A DNA stretch of 64,000 bases from Arthrobacter sp. OY3WO11 (GTDB taxonomy: Bacteria > Actinomycetota > Actinomycetes > Actinomycetales > Micrococcaceae): NCBI RefSeq assembly GCF_001641125.1, contig NZ_LWLP01000001.1, positions 1,901,265 through 1,965,264 of the forward strand, in the 5' to 3' direction. The notes below the pieces were generated by a model. It worked only from the letters and a program-made list of their open reading frames with translations. It did not search any database and was not told the origin of the DNA. Positions within the stretch are counted from its first letter, which is position 1. Every line of letters begins with the position of its first letter. Shown here in pieces: positions 8,207-16,404 of this stretch. The translations under genes and the position numbers were made by a program.

Positions 8207-8291
8207 GTCGGTAACTTTGCCGTCAACGCTGCCCTCCGACATGTCGGCGGCAACTCTGCCTGTCCGCGCGCTGCCGTCGATTATGCCCACC

Positions 8292-8297
8292 TAGAAT
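8292..8297 (+). promoter_or_regulatory. -10 element TAGAAT of the ROK glucokinase gene, probable leaderless start
   Basis: TAGAAT ends 8 nt before the ATG at 8306 and no strong Shine-Dalgarno sequence is present, so transcription probably begins at or next to the start codon. Confidence 0.5.
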
Positions 8298-8305
8298 GGG
8301 GAACT

Positions 8306-9400
8306 ATGTACGCACCGCCCCCCGGCAAGCAGCCCGGGCCCCTGAGCAGACCTGCCCCCTGGAGGGCGCGGCCCACCTCGCACCGGGCAGGGACACGGCA
8401 CGACGGCGGAGGCTTCCGTGAGCATCTGCGCCTGGGCCGCAAGGGCCTCGCCATTGGAATCGACATCGGCGGCACCAAGGTGGCAGCCGGCGTCGTGGAT
8501 GCCGACGGCCGCATCCTCAGCGAAGCTCGCCGTGCCACGCCCGGCAGCGACCCCCGGGCCGTGGAGCAGGTCATCGTGGAGCTGGTGGAGGAACTGGGCA
8601 GGGGGCACCGGATCTGGTCCGTGGGCATCGGCGCCGCCGGGTGGATGGACCTCGACGGCGGCACGGTGCTTTTCAGCCCCCACCTGGCCTGGCGCAATGA
8701 ACCGCTGCGGGCAAACCTGCAGCAGCTCCTGCGCCGGCCCGTACTCCTGACCAACGACGCCGATGCCGCGGCGTGGGCGGAATGGCGCTTTGGCGCGGGG
8801 CAGGGGGAAGACCGGCTGGTATGCATTACCCTGGGCACCGGCATTGGCGGTGCCATGGTGATGGACGGCAGGGTGGAGCGCGGACGCTTCGGCGTGGCCG
8901 GCGAGTTTGGCCACCAGATCATCATGCCGGGCGGGCACCGGTGCGAATGCGGAAACCGCGGCTGCTGGGAACAGTATGCGTCCGGGAACGCGTTGGGGCG
9001 CGAAGCCCGGATCCTTGCGCGCGCAAACTCTCCGGTGGCGCAGGACCTGCTCGCGGCTGTGGGCGGGCGGACCGAAGCAATCACGGGCGCGATTGTCACG
9101 GAGCTGGCACTTGCGGGCGACCCGGCGTGCCGCGAGCTGCTCGAGGAAGTAGGGGAATGGCTCGGGCTGGGGCTCGCCAACCTGGCTGCGGCGCTGGATC
9201 CGGGACTTTTCGTCATCGGCGGCGGCCTGTGCTCAGCAGGGGACCTGCTGGTGGAGCCTGCCCGGAAGGCCTTCGCCCGCAACCTGACGGGGCGGGGTTT
9301 CCGGCCGGCCGCCGGTATCCAGCTGGCTGCGCTCGGTCCGAATGCGGGACTCATCGGAGCCGCCGACCTGTCCCGCGTCAGCAGCCGGGCGCGCCGCTGA
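8306..9400 (+). CDS. ROK family sugar kinase, probable glucokinase
   Basis: This 364-aa ROK protein phosphorylates a hexose, most likely glucose, using ATP. The phosphate loop GIDIGGTKVAAGVVD is at about 51-65, followed by LTNDADAAAWAEWRFG, CITLGTGIGGAMVMDG and the ROK zinc motif CECGNRGCWEQYASG. There is no N-terminal helix-turn-helix, so it is an enzyme and not a ROK repressor. An unusual Pro/Arg-rich stretch of about 47 residues precedes the kinase fold. If the real start is internal this would be untranslated, but the ATG at 8306 lies 8 nt after a good -10, supporting it. A second ROK kinase, polyphosphate-type, lies at 50835-51638. Confidence 0.88.
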   Translation: MYAPPPGKQPGPLSRPAPWRARPTSHRAGTRHDGGGFREHLRLGRKGLAIGIDIGGTKVAAGVVDADGRILSEARRATPGSDPRAVEQVIVELVEELGRGHRIWSVGIGAAGWMDLDGGTVLFSPHLAWRNEPLRANLQQLLRRPVLLTNDADAAAWAEWRFGAGQGEDRLVCITLGTGIGGAMVMDGRVERGRFGVAGEFGHQIIMPGGHRCECGNRGCWEQYASGNALGREARILARANSPVAQDLLAAVGGRTEAITGAIVTELALAGDPACRELLEEVGEWLGLGLANLAAALDPGLFVIGGGLCSAGDLLVEPARKAFARNLTGRGFRPAAGIQLAALGPNAGLIGAADLSRVSSRARR

Positions 9401-9408
9401 CGGCACGC

Positions 9409-9453
9409 GCTCTCCTCCGGCGCTGACCAGGGGGAGCGCAGCCGGGGGAGAGC
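9409..9453. terminator. Hairpin between convergent glucokinase and membrane-protein genes
   Basis: GCTCTCCTCCGGC (9409-9421) pairs with GCCGGGGGAGAGC (9441-9453) over 13 positions with one T-G wobble. It fills the gap between two convergent stops. There is no clear T tract. Confidence 0.65.
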
Positions 9454-9461
9454 CGGCCGCG

Positions 9462-10049
9462 CTAGACGCGTGCGCCGTCGTCGTTCTCGTCTTTTTCCTG
9501 CGGAAGCTTCATGATCAGGTAGACGGTTCCCAGGACGAACGCAGCCACAATAGCCACGATGGCCAGGAGCGGGGCGGACCGCCAGAACATCACGGACAGC
9601 AGGAGCGCCACCGGTCCGCCCACGGCGGCAAGCCAGGCAAGCATGGTCAACGGATCTGTTCCGGCCAGGCTGGGCGGTTCCTCCGGGACGAATGCACCGT
9701 CATCCGGGTCCACATCGTAGTCGCGGGGGCCGGAAGGGAAGCCTGCCTCGACGCCGGCACCCGGACTTTCCGCTGAGGCCTGCCGTTCCGCCGCGGACAA
9801 TTCCGCGGGGACTGTGCCCGCAAGGCCCAGCGGGTCGAAGTCGCGGAACGCGGGCGGCCTTCCGCCCGGTGCTGCAGCATCCTGGCGCGGCGCCGCATCC
9901 GGAGCGGGATCGGCGGAAGTTCCCGTGCCGGCGGCGCTGCCCGTGCCTGCATCGGGGGAGCCGGATTCAAGGCGGGCCACGAGGTCCAGCCAGACGGCGT
10001 CGTCCGGGTTCGCGCCCTGGTCCTGGGATCCGGGGTCAGGCCTGTTCAT
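9462..10049 (-). CDS. Small membrane protein with disordered N-terminal region, unknown function
   Basis: This 195-aa protein begins at an ATG overlapping the end of the upstream hydrolase by 14 bp, with GGAGG nine bases before it. Residues 1-125 are acidic, Pro/Ala/Gly-rich and probably disordered and cytosolic. Two hydrophobic segments follow: PLTMLAWLAAVGGPVALLLS and, after a short loop, APLLAIVAIVAAFVLGTVYL. The end is charged (QEKDENDDGARV). I do not recognise a family. It is the last gene of a three-gene operon with two lipase-like hydrolases, so a membrane or lipid role is possible, but nothing in the protein shows it. Confidence 0.75.
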   Translation of the reverse strand: MNRPDPGSQDQGANPDDAVWLDLVARLESGSPDAGTGSAAGTGTSADPAPDAAPRQDAAAPGGRPPAFRDFDPLGLAGTVPAELSAAERQASAESPGAGVEAGFPSGPRDYDVDPDDGAFVPEEPPSLAGTDPLTMLAWLAAVGGPVALLLSVMFWRSAPLLAIVAIVAAFVLGTVYLIMKLPQEKDENDDGARV

Positions 10050-10857
10050 GGGGCGTGGCCTCCAGGTTCGATGCTGCACTTGCCGTCGGCCGTTCCGGAT
10101 TTCCGCCGGAAACCACCGCCCGGATGAACTCCACGGAGCCCTGGAAGATCTGGTCGGCGTCGTTGTCCAGGGTGGCCACGTGGTAGCTGTTTTCAAGACT
10201 GACCAGATCCAGGGGTGCGTGGGTCAGTCCCCGGCGGAGGGCCTGGATGCTGGAGTCGGATACCACGTGGTCAACGGTGGACCGGTAGACCCGGACGGGA
10301 GCGGTGACCCTGGGCAGGATCCTGATGGTGTCCTTGAACAGCTTGTTGAGTTCATGTGCGGCAGCTACCGGGGTTCGCGAATAGGCGCCTTCGTCCATGC
10401 CCTCTTTAAGGATGTCGTTTCCAATCGCCGGCGTACTTTTCATGACCAGCTTCAGGATGCCGGCGAGGGGCGCGCGCGGATCGTCAATGACCAGCCCTGG
10501 GTTGACAAGGACCACCCCGGCCACAGGCCGGGTGGCAGCGATCCTCAGGGCAAGCGCTCCACCCATGCTCAATCCTGCCGAAAAGACGTAATCGCAGCTG
10601 GCGTCCAGCTCCAGGTACGCGTCGTCCAGGGCGCCGTGCCACTGCTGCCACCTCGTGCGGGCGAGTTCCTGCCAGCTGGTGCCATGTCCGGGGAGCAGCG
10701 GCATGCGCACGGCGAAGCCGGCGCCGGCCAGGGCCTGGGCCCAGGCACGCAGCCCGTGCGGGCTGCCGGTAAACCCGTGCGAGAGGACCACACCGATGCG
10801 GGGCCCCTCGCCGGTGCAGCTGCTGCTAAAGGGGCTGTGGTCCAGGCTGGAGGTCAT
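10036..10857 (-). CDS. Alpha/beta hydrolase (carboxylesterase/monoacylglycerol-lipase type), copy 2
   Basis: This 273-aa serine hydrolase has an oxyanion stretch LSHGFTGSPHG, the nucleophile elbow GLSMGG with Ser97, an acid in STVDHVV and the histidine in YHVATLD, so the triad is intact. No signal peptide is present; it should be cytosolic. It overlaps the preceding hydrolase gene by four bases (ATGA) and the following membrane-protein gene by 14. Sequence blocks shared with that upstream neighbour (PLLPGHGT, LARTRW, GLSMGG, VVNPGL/LVNPGL, YSRTP, HVATLD) show that the two arose by tandem duplication. The natural ester substrate is not known. Confidence 0.9.
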   Translation of the reverse strand: MTSSLDHSPFSSSCTGEGPRIGVVLSHGFTGSPHGLRAWAQALAGAGFAVRMPLLPGHGTSWQELARTRWQQWHGALDDAYLELDASCDYVFSAGLSMGGALALRIAATRPVAGVVLVNPGLVIDDPRAPLAGILKLVMKSTPAIGNDILKEGMDEGAYSRTPVAAAHELNKLFKDTIRILPRVTAPVRVYRSTVDHVVSDSSIQALRRGLTHAPLDLVSLENSYHVATLDNDADQIFQGSVEFIRAVVSGGNPERPTASAASNLEATPHEQA

Positions 10858-11642
10858 GGAGTCTCCAATGCGGTGTTCTGGCGGGCGAGGGTGTGGAAGA
10901 AAGCACTGGATTTCGCAAAGATCTCCGGCGCGTCCACGTCCAGCGTAGCCACATGTCCGCTGCTGTGGAGGTCCACCACCTCAGCGAGGTGGCTGCCGAG
11001 GCCTTTTAGGAGCAGCGCAAGGGACGTCGGCGGTACCACGGCATCGGTGCGGGACTTGAAGACCTGGACCGGCACCGTGACTTGGGGCAGGCCGCGGGCC
11101 GCTGCGCCAAAGAGCTTCTTCAGCTCGTGCACCGCCGCCAGGGGAGTACGCGAATAGTCCCCGTCATTGGTGACTGCCGCCGTCGCCTGTTCCTCCTCTA
11201 TGGGGAGGGTTGTCCGCTGGAAGTACTTCAGCACTCCGATCACCCGGACCCGCCGGTCGTAGAAGCTCAGGCCCGGGTTGACCACGGACACCCCGGCAAC
11301 GGTGTGCCGGGAGGCCGTCAGCAGCGCAATGGCTCCGCCCATGGAGAGCCCGGCCACAAAGCATGTTTCGGTGTTGCGCGCGAGATCCAGGTAGGCCGCC
11401 TCGAAGCTGCGGTACCAGTCGGTCCACCGCGTCCTGGCCAGGTGGCGCCAGTCAGTCCCATGGCCCGGCAACAGGGGGACGGTCACGGCGTAACCCTGGG
11501 AGGCGAGGTGCTCGGCCCACGGCAGGACACTGAGGGGGCTTCCCGTAAAGCCATGGCAGATGGCGATGCCGATCCGCGCATTGGGCCCGTGTCCGGGATA
11601 GCTGAAAGCGGCAGGAGGGGACGGGATGCTGCTTTCGCTCAT
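10854..11642 (-). CDS. Alpha/beta hydrolase (carboxylesterase/monoacylglycerol-lipase type), copy 1
   Basis: This 262-aa paralog of the next gene keeps the full catalytic set: HGFTGSP oxyanion region, GLSMGG with Ser100, SRTDAVV acid and SGHVATLD histidine. The start ATG is preceded by ATGGAGGC, a good ribosome-binding site. It is first in the minus-strand operon and diverges from plsC across a 111-bp gap. Similar hydrolases near an acylglycerolphosphate acyltransferase suggest work on acylglycerols or esters of membrane lipids; that is inference from position. Confidence 0.9.
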   Translation of the reverse strand: MSESSIPSPPAAFSYPGHGPNARIGIAICHGFTGSPLSVLPWAEHLASQGYAVTVPLLPGHGTDWRHLARTRWTDWYRSFEAAYLDLARNTETCFVAGLSMGGAIALLTASRHTVAGVSVVNPGLSFYDRRVRVIGVLKYFQRTTLPIEEEQATAAVTNDGDYSRTPLAAVHELKKLFGAAARGLPQVTVPVQVFKSRTDAVVPPTSLALLLKGLGSHLAEVVDLHSSGHVATLDVDAPEIFAKSSAFFHTLARQNTALETP

Positions 11643-11753
11643 GCCTCCATCGTGTCACTGTTCCGGACAAATCTCACTAGAGTAGGGTTGCATTGAACTG
11701 CTGGCCAGGCCCGACGCGGGGCCTGCACGCCGCCTTCCGGAGAGGTTTCTCAC

Positions 11754-12584
11754 GTGTTCTATTGGGTCATGAAGCGGATCTTCCTCGGTCCTGTGTTGAA
11801 GCTCCTTTTCCGCCCCTGGGTCAAGGGACTGGACAATATTCCGGCTGAAGGCCCGGCGATTATTGCCTCCAACCACCTCTCCTTTTCTGATTCGATCTTT
11901 ATGCCGTTGATGGTCCGCAGGCCGGTGGTTTTCCTGGCCAAATCGGAGTACTTCACCGGCACCGGTATCAAGGGCAGGCTGACTGCCCTGTTTTTCCGCC
12001 TGACCAACCAGTTGCCCATGGACCGGTCCGGCGGAGCTGCCTCGGCAGCGTCACTGACTGCCGGCATGGAGGTCCTCACACATGGCGGACTGCTGGGCAT
12101 TTATCCTGAGGGCACGCGGAGCCCGGATTCCAGGCTCTACAGGGGCAAGGTTGGCGTCGCCAGGCTTGCGCTGCAGGCCGGGGTCCCCGTGATACCTGTC
12201 GCCATGATCGGTACGGACAAGGTCCAGCCCATTGGAAAGCGGCTGCCGAATATCCGCAGGATCGGCATGATCTTCGGCGAGCCGCTGGACTTCAGCCACT
12301 ACCGGGACCAGGCCGAGGACCGGGACGTCCAGAGGAAAGTCACCGATCAGATCATGTTCGAACTGATGCGGCTCTCCGGGCAGGAGTACGTGGACGAGTA
12401 CGCCGCAGTGGTAAAGCTGCGGCTGGCCGGCAAGGCCGTCGAACCTGCGGCTCAAGCCGAGCCCCTGGCATCGCCCGCTCCTGATTCCGGCAGTGCCGGG
12501 GAGCCTTCGCCCGGCGACGGCCCGGGCGGCTCTTCTGATGACACACGAAAAGCGGACGACGGCGGTGCTGCCGCCGCAGGCTGA
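11754..12584 (+). CDS. plsC: 1-acyl-sn-glycerol-3-phosphate acyltransferase (PlsC family)
   Basis: This protein has 276 aa. The acyltransferase block I NHLSFSD (N40-D46) provides the catalytic His41/Asp46 pair, and block III YPEGTRS (117-123) binds the phosphate. It acylates lysophosphatidate to phosphatidate at the inner membrane in phospholipid synthesis. The C-terminal 60 residues are Ala/Pro/Gly/Ser-rich and probably disordered. The GTG start has GGAGAGG 8 nt upstream. It diverges from the hydrolase pair. Close relatives in actinobacteria (Rv2182c type) sit near the same aroG/kinase region. Confidence 0.92.
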   Translation: MFYWVMKRIFLGPVLKLLFRPWVKGLDNIPAEGPAIIASNHLSFSDSIFMPLMVRRPVVFLAKSEYFTGTGIKGRLTALFFRLTNQLPMDRSGGAASAASLTAGMEVLTHGGLLGIYPEGTRSPDSRLYRGKVGVARLALQAGVPVIPVAMIGTDKVQPIGKRLPNIRRIGMIFGEPLDFSHYRDQAEDRDVQRKVTDQIMFELMRLSGQEYVDEYAAVVKLRLAGKAVEPAAQAEPLASPAPDSGSAGEPSPGDGPGGSSDDTRKADDGGAAAAG

Positions 12585-12648
12585 GCGGGTTATGACGCGG
12601 CGGTCCCGAAGCGTGACAGTGCGGTGTCCCGGGGACCTGCGCGACCGC

Positions 12649-12654
12649 TAGTCT
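12649..12654 (+). promoter_or_regulatory. -10 element TAGTCT of aroG, probable leaderless start
   Basis: TAGTCT ends exactly 6 nt before the GTG at 12661 and there is no Shine-Dalgarno sequence. This spacing favours the GTG over the in-frame ATG three bases earlier. Confidence 0.55.
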
Positions 12655-12660
12655 TAGATG

Positions 12661-14052
12661 GTGACTGAGCTATCTGCAAAACCCGCCTTTTCGCTGTCCA
12701 GCACCGCCCAGAGCGGAGCAGCCGATTACCCCGGACTTGATAACTGGCGGGACCTCCCCGTTTCCCAGCAGCCCAGCTGGCAGGACCGGGACGTGTTCGA
12801 TGCCTCGGTGAAGGAACTCTCCGTCCTTCCCCCGCTGGTTTTTGCGGGTGAAGTGGATGTCCTCCGCGAACGGCTGGCCGCTGCTGCCCAGGGCAAGGCA
12901 TTCCTGCTGCAGGGCGGTGACTGCGCCGAAACCTTTGAGGCCGCCACGGCAGACAAGATCAGCGCCCGGGTCAAGACCATCCTCCAGATGGCCGTGGTGC
13001 TCACGTACGGTGCCGCCATGCCCGTCATCAAGATGGGCCGCATGGCCGGACAGTTCGCCAAGCCCCGTTCGTCCAATGACGAAACCCGCGGCGGCGTTAC
13101 CCTGCCCGCCTACCGGGGCGACATCGTGAACGGTTACGAGTTCACTCCAGAGTCCCGGGGCCACGATGCCTCCCGGATGCTCCGCGCCTACCACACGTCC
13201 GCTTCCACGCTGAACCTGATCCGTGCCTTCACGCAGGGCGGGTTTGCGGACCTTCGTTCGGTGCACCAGTGGAACAAGGGCTTCACCGAGAACCCGGCAC
13301 ACGCACGCTACGAGTCCCTGGCCCGCGACATCGACCGCGCCATCAAGTTCATGGCCTCCTGCGGGGCCGACTTCGAGGCCCTGAAGCGGGTCGAATTCTT
13401 TGCCAGCCACGAAGCACTGCTGCTGGATTACGAGCGGGCGCTGACCCGGATCGATTCACGCACGGGATTCCCGTACGACACCTCCGCCCACTTCCTCTGG
13501 ATCGGCGAGCGGACCCGCGAACTGGACCACGCGCACGTTGACTTCCTCTCACGGGTGCGGAACCCGATCGGCGTGAAGCTGGGCCCGTCAACCACCGGGG
13601 ATGACGCCCTTCGCCTGATCGACAAGCTGGATCCGGAGCGCGAGCCCGGCCGCCTGACGTTCATCACCCGCATGGGGGCCGGCAACATCCGCGAGAAGCT
13701 GCCCGCCGTCGTGGAAAAAGTCACCGCGTCCGGCGCGCAGGTGCTGTGGGTCACGGACCCCATGCACGGGAACACTGTTACGTCCCCCAACGGCTACAAA
13801 ACCCGCAATTTCGACGACGTCATTGACGAAGTGCGCGGCTTCTTCGAGGTGCACCACGCGCTGGGGACCGTTCCCGGCGGCCTGCACGTGGAAATGACCG
13901 GCGATGACGTCGCAGAGTGCCTCGGCGGCGCCGATCCCGTGGACCAGGACGCGTTCCTGGACCGTTACGAGTCGGTCTGCGACCCGCGGCTGAACCACAT
14001 GCAGTCCCTCGAAATGGCCTTCCTTGTGGCCGGAGCCCTGGCAAAGCACTAG
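12661..14052 (+). CDS. aroG: Class II 3-deoxy-7-phosphoheptulonate (DAHP) synthase
   Basis: First enzyme of the shikimate pathway, joining phosphoenolpyruvate and erythrose-4-phosphate. At 463 aa it has the length and motifs of the class II (AroAII, plant/actinobacterial) family: LLQGGDCAETFEAA with the metal-binding cysteine, KMGRMAGQFAKPRSS, GDIVNGYEFTPESRG, SAHFLWIGERTRELDHAHVD, VKLGPSTT, ITRMGAGNIREKLP, WVTDPMHGNT and GGLHVEMTGDDVAECLGG. Class II enzymes are often feedback-inhibited by aromatic amino acids; the regulatory sites cannot be judged from the sequence alone. It converges on the PASTA kinase gene with a shared hairpin at 14077-14107. Confidence 0.97.
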   Translation: MTELSAKPAFSLSSTAQSGAADYPGLDNWRDLPVSQQPSWQDRDVFDASVKELSVLPPLVFAGEVDVLRERLAAAAQGKAFLLQGGDCAETFEAATADKISARVKTILQMAVVLTYGAAMPVIKMGRMAGQFAKPRSSNDETRGGVTLPAYRGDIVNGYEFTPESRGHDASRMLRAYHTSASTLNLIRAFTQGGFADLRSVHQWNKGFTENPAHARYESLARDIDRAIKFMASCGADFEALKRVEFFASHEALLLDYERALTRIDSRTGFPYDTSAHFLWIGERTRELDHAHVDFLSRVRNPIGVKLGPSTTGDDALRLIDKLDPEREPGRLTFITRMGAGNIREKLPAVVEKVTASGAQVLWVTDPMHGNTVTSPNGYKTRNFDDVIDEVRGFFEVHHALGTVPGGLHVEMTGDDVAECLGGADPVDQDAFLDRYESVCDPRLNHMQSLEMAFLVAGALAKH

Positions 14053-14076
14053 GCGCCGCACACTTGTTACCTGGCA

Positions 14077-14107
14077 GTGGTGTGGCCGGCAGGTCCGGCT
14101 ACACCAC
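14077..14107. terminator. Terminator hairpin between convergent aroG and kinase genes
   Basis: GTGGTGTGGCCGG (14077-14089) pairs with CCGGCTACACCAC (14095-14107) with one wobble and a 5-nt loop. It overlaps the last codons of the kinase gene. Confidence 0.7.
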
Positions 14108-16303
14108 CGTCAGGGTAATGACCGATCCCTCCGGAACCTCCTTGTTAACCGGATCCTGATCCCTGACGGTTCCGAAGAAACCGCCGAGGATATTGTTCAC
14201 CTTCACGTCGAAACCGAGCTGGCGCAATGCCTGTTCGGCTTCTTTGGCCTGCTTGCCAATGTAACTGGGGACTTCCACCATCCGGGGTCCCTTGGAAACG
14301 GTCAGGGTCACAGTGCCGCCGCGGGTGAGTGTTCCCTCCGCCGGTGCCTGGCTGACCACAGCGCCTTTGGGGATGTCGCGGCTGGAGACTTCCTCGTCGG
14401 CCACATCCGCCTGGAGTCCGGCTGCCGTGATGGCATCAACAGCATCGTCTTCGTCCTGGCCCACCACTACCGGCACGGGGATAGGCTCGGGTCCCTTGGA
14501 AACCACCAGGCTGACGGGCGTACCGCGGCGGACATCCGTGCCCGCAGCGGGGTCCTGCGACAGGACTGTGCCCGCGGGCGCCTGCTCATTGAACTGTTCC
14601 GTCACGGGGCCCAGTGCCATGTCCGCAGCGTTGAGGCCGTTCTTGGCTTCCTCCAGGGTGCCGCCGGCCAGGACGGGCAGCGGAAATAGCTGGGGGCCCT
14701 TGGAAACAAAGAGGGACACCGGCTGGAACTTGCGGATTTCCGCGCCCTCGGCGGGCTCGCTGCCCACCACCAGGCCGGAAGGCACGTCGTCGTCGAACAC
14801 GTCCCTGGTTGTGGACCGGAAGCCGGCGTCGCTGAGCAGCTGCTGCGCCTGTGCCACGGTCTTGTTGGCGACGGAAGGGATGGAGGCGGCTGCGCCCGGA
14901 CCCATTCCGAAAAACCAGCCCGCGCCTGTCGCCAGGAGGGCGGCAATCACCAGGATTATCACCCACAGGACGCCGCGGCGCCGGGGATTTCCTTCCCGAA
15001 GCGTCCGTGCGGGGGTGGCTGCGGCACGGGCCCGTGCCTTCTCATCCTCCTTGTCAGCTTTGCGCTGGGCGCGTTTGCCCAGCACCGGAGGAGGGGGAGC
15101 CCATGCCTGGTCGTCGTCAGGTGGTGAAAGGGTGCGCCCGGAATGACCGGCTTCCGGACCTGAAGGCTGTATGGCGGACCGGGACCGGCCCGGCGGGGAC
15201 GGATAGGCTGGCCCAGCCGGCTGCCCGTAAGGCATCACCGTTGTGGGATTGTTGGTGCGGCCGATGACCTCGGTGGGATGCTGGACGTGCCCGGTGTCAT
15301 TAAGTCCGGCGCCATAAAGCCCGGTGTCGTTGGATCCGGCAGGTTCACGGGATGGCGGAGGACCCGGGGGCGGGGAAGGAATCCGGAGCGGGGCAAGCTG
15401 TTGGGGTGCGGTCACAGTGCCGCCGGCGGCAGCCGCGGGCGGACGCAGGTCCAGTTCAGCATCTGTGAGGTTGGTCCGGATGTGCCGCAGTTCCTGGAGC
15501 AGGGCGTTCCCGTCTACCGGCCGGTTCTCGGGGTCGTTGGCTGTGCACCACTGCACGAGCTCGTCCACCTCGGCGGCCAAACCCGGGATCAGGGCCGAGG
15601 GCGGCCCGACTGTCCCGTTGACGTGCTGGTACGCCACCTGGATGGGGACCTCGCCGTCGAACGGCTGCCGTCCCGTAAGCATTTCGTACAGCATGATGCC
15701 CAGGGAGTAGATGTCGCTGCGCGCGTCAGCCGGCCTGCCCAGGACAAGTTCAGGGGAGAGGTAGGCGACCGTTCCGATCAGGGCGCCGGTGCTGGTGGCG
15801 GTGGTAACGGCACGGGCCAGGCCGAAATCCCCGATCTTGATCCGTCCATCGTCCGAGATCAGCACATTTTCAGGCTTGACGTCACGGTGGATGAAACCGG
15901 CGGCATGCGCGGCACCGAGCCCCTCAACAACCGGGTCGATCAATGCCAGTGCCAGGCGGGGCGGCAGTGCGCCCTTCTCGTTAATTAGGTCACGCAGGGT
16001 GTGGCCTTTGATGTATTCCATGACCAGGTAGGCCGTGCGGCCGTCGTTCCCCTGGTCGAGGACTCCCACCACATGGGGATGGGACAACCTGGCAGCCGCC
16101 TTCGCCTCCCGGCCGAGCCTGCCCAGGAAGTTGTCGTCAGCGGAGAGGTGTGGGTGCAGCACCTTCAGCGCCACGTCCCGCTCCAGCCGCTGGTCCGTGG
16201 CAAGGTAAACCGTGGACATGCCGCCCCGCGCGAGCTTGGACCGCACGGCGTACCGGTTGTCCACCAGCGTTCCTACAAGAGGGTCTGACTCGTGTTCCTG
16301 CAC
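14099..16303 (-). CDS. Membrane Ser/Thr protein kinase with four PASTA domains (PknL-locus type)
   Basis: This protein has 734 aa. The cytosolic kinase domain spans about 15-280 with Lys47 (VALKVL), catalytic HRDVKPEN (Asp141), DFG at 159-161 and an activation loop rich in Thr (TTATSTGALIGT). A Pro-rich linker leads to one membrane helix near 443-465 (LWVIILVIAALLATGAGWFF). Four extracellular PASTA repeats of about 65 residues follow, which in relatives bind muropeptides or lipid II. The GTG start lies 6 nt after a TAGGAT -10, so the mRNA is probably leaderless. Neighbours aroG, an Rv2175c-like gene and a polyprenyl synthase match the mycobacterial pknL locus. Likely a cell-wall sensor; targets are not known. 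Confidence 0.95.
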   Translation of the reverse strand: MQEHESDPLVGTLVDNRYAVRSKLARGGMSTVYLATDQRLERDVALKVLHPHLSADDNFLGRLGREAKAAARLSHPHVVGVLDQGNDGRTAYLVMEYIKGHTLRDLINEKGALPPRLALALIDPVVEGLGAAHAAGFIHRDVKPENVLISDDGRIKIGDFGLARAVTTATSTGALIGTVAYLSPELVLGRPADARSDIYSLGIMLYEMLTGRQPFDGEVPIQVAYQHVNGTVGPPSALIPGLAAEVDELVQWCTANDPENRPVDGNALLQELRHIRTNLTDAELDLRPPAAAAGGTVTAPQQLAPLRIPSPPPGPPPSREPAGSNDTGLYGAGLNDTGHVQHPTEVIGRTNNPTTVMPYGQPAGPAYPSPPGRSRSAIQPSGPEAGHSGRTLSPPDDDQAWAPPPPVLGKRAQRKADKEDEKARARAAATPARTLREGNPRRRGVLWVIILVIAALLATGAGWFFGMGPGAAASIPSVANKTVAQAQQLLSDAGFRSTTRDVFDDDVPSGLVVGSEPAEGAEIRKFQPVSLFVSKGPQLFPLPVLAGGTLEEAKNGLNAADMALGPVTEQFNEQAPAGTVLSQDPAAGTDVRRGTPVSLVVSKGPEPIPVPVVVGQDEDDAVDAITAAGLQADVADEEVSSRDIPKGAVVSQAPAEGTLTRGGTVTLTVSKGPRMVEVPSYIGKQAKEAEQALRQLGFDVKVNNILGGFFGTVRDQDPVNKEVPEGSVITLTVV

Positions 16304-16309
16304 CCTACG

Positions 16310-16315
16310 ATCCTA
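16310..16315 (-). promoter_or_regulatory. -10 element TAGGAT of the PASTA kinase gene, probable leaderless start
   Basis: On the minus strand TAGGAT (16315-16310) ends 6 nt before the GTG at 16303, with no ribosome-binding site between. Confidence 0.55.
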
Positions 16316-16327
16316 ATGCCCGCAACG

Positions 16328-16363
16328 GAACGGGCCCGAACCCTTACCGGTCCGGACCCGTTC
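16328..16363 (-). terminator. Possible terminator of the LysM transglycosylase gene
   Basis: Arms 16328-16342 and 16349-16363 (GAACGGG with CCCGTTC at the base) pair with two internal mismatches, 40 nt after the LysM gene stop on the minus strand. It sits immediately upstream of the kinase promoter. Confidence 0.45.
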
Positions 16364-16404
16364 AAAATTTACTGTCCCCACGGTGTGCGGGCGGCGGCAG
16401 CAGC

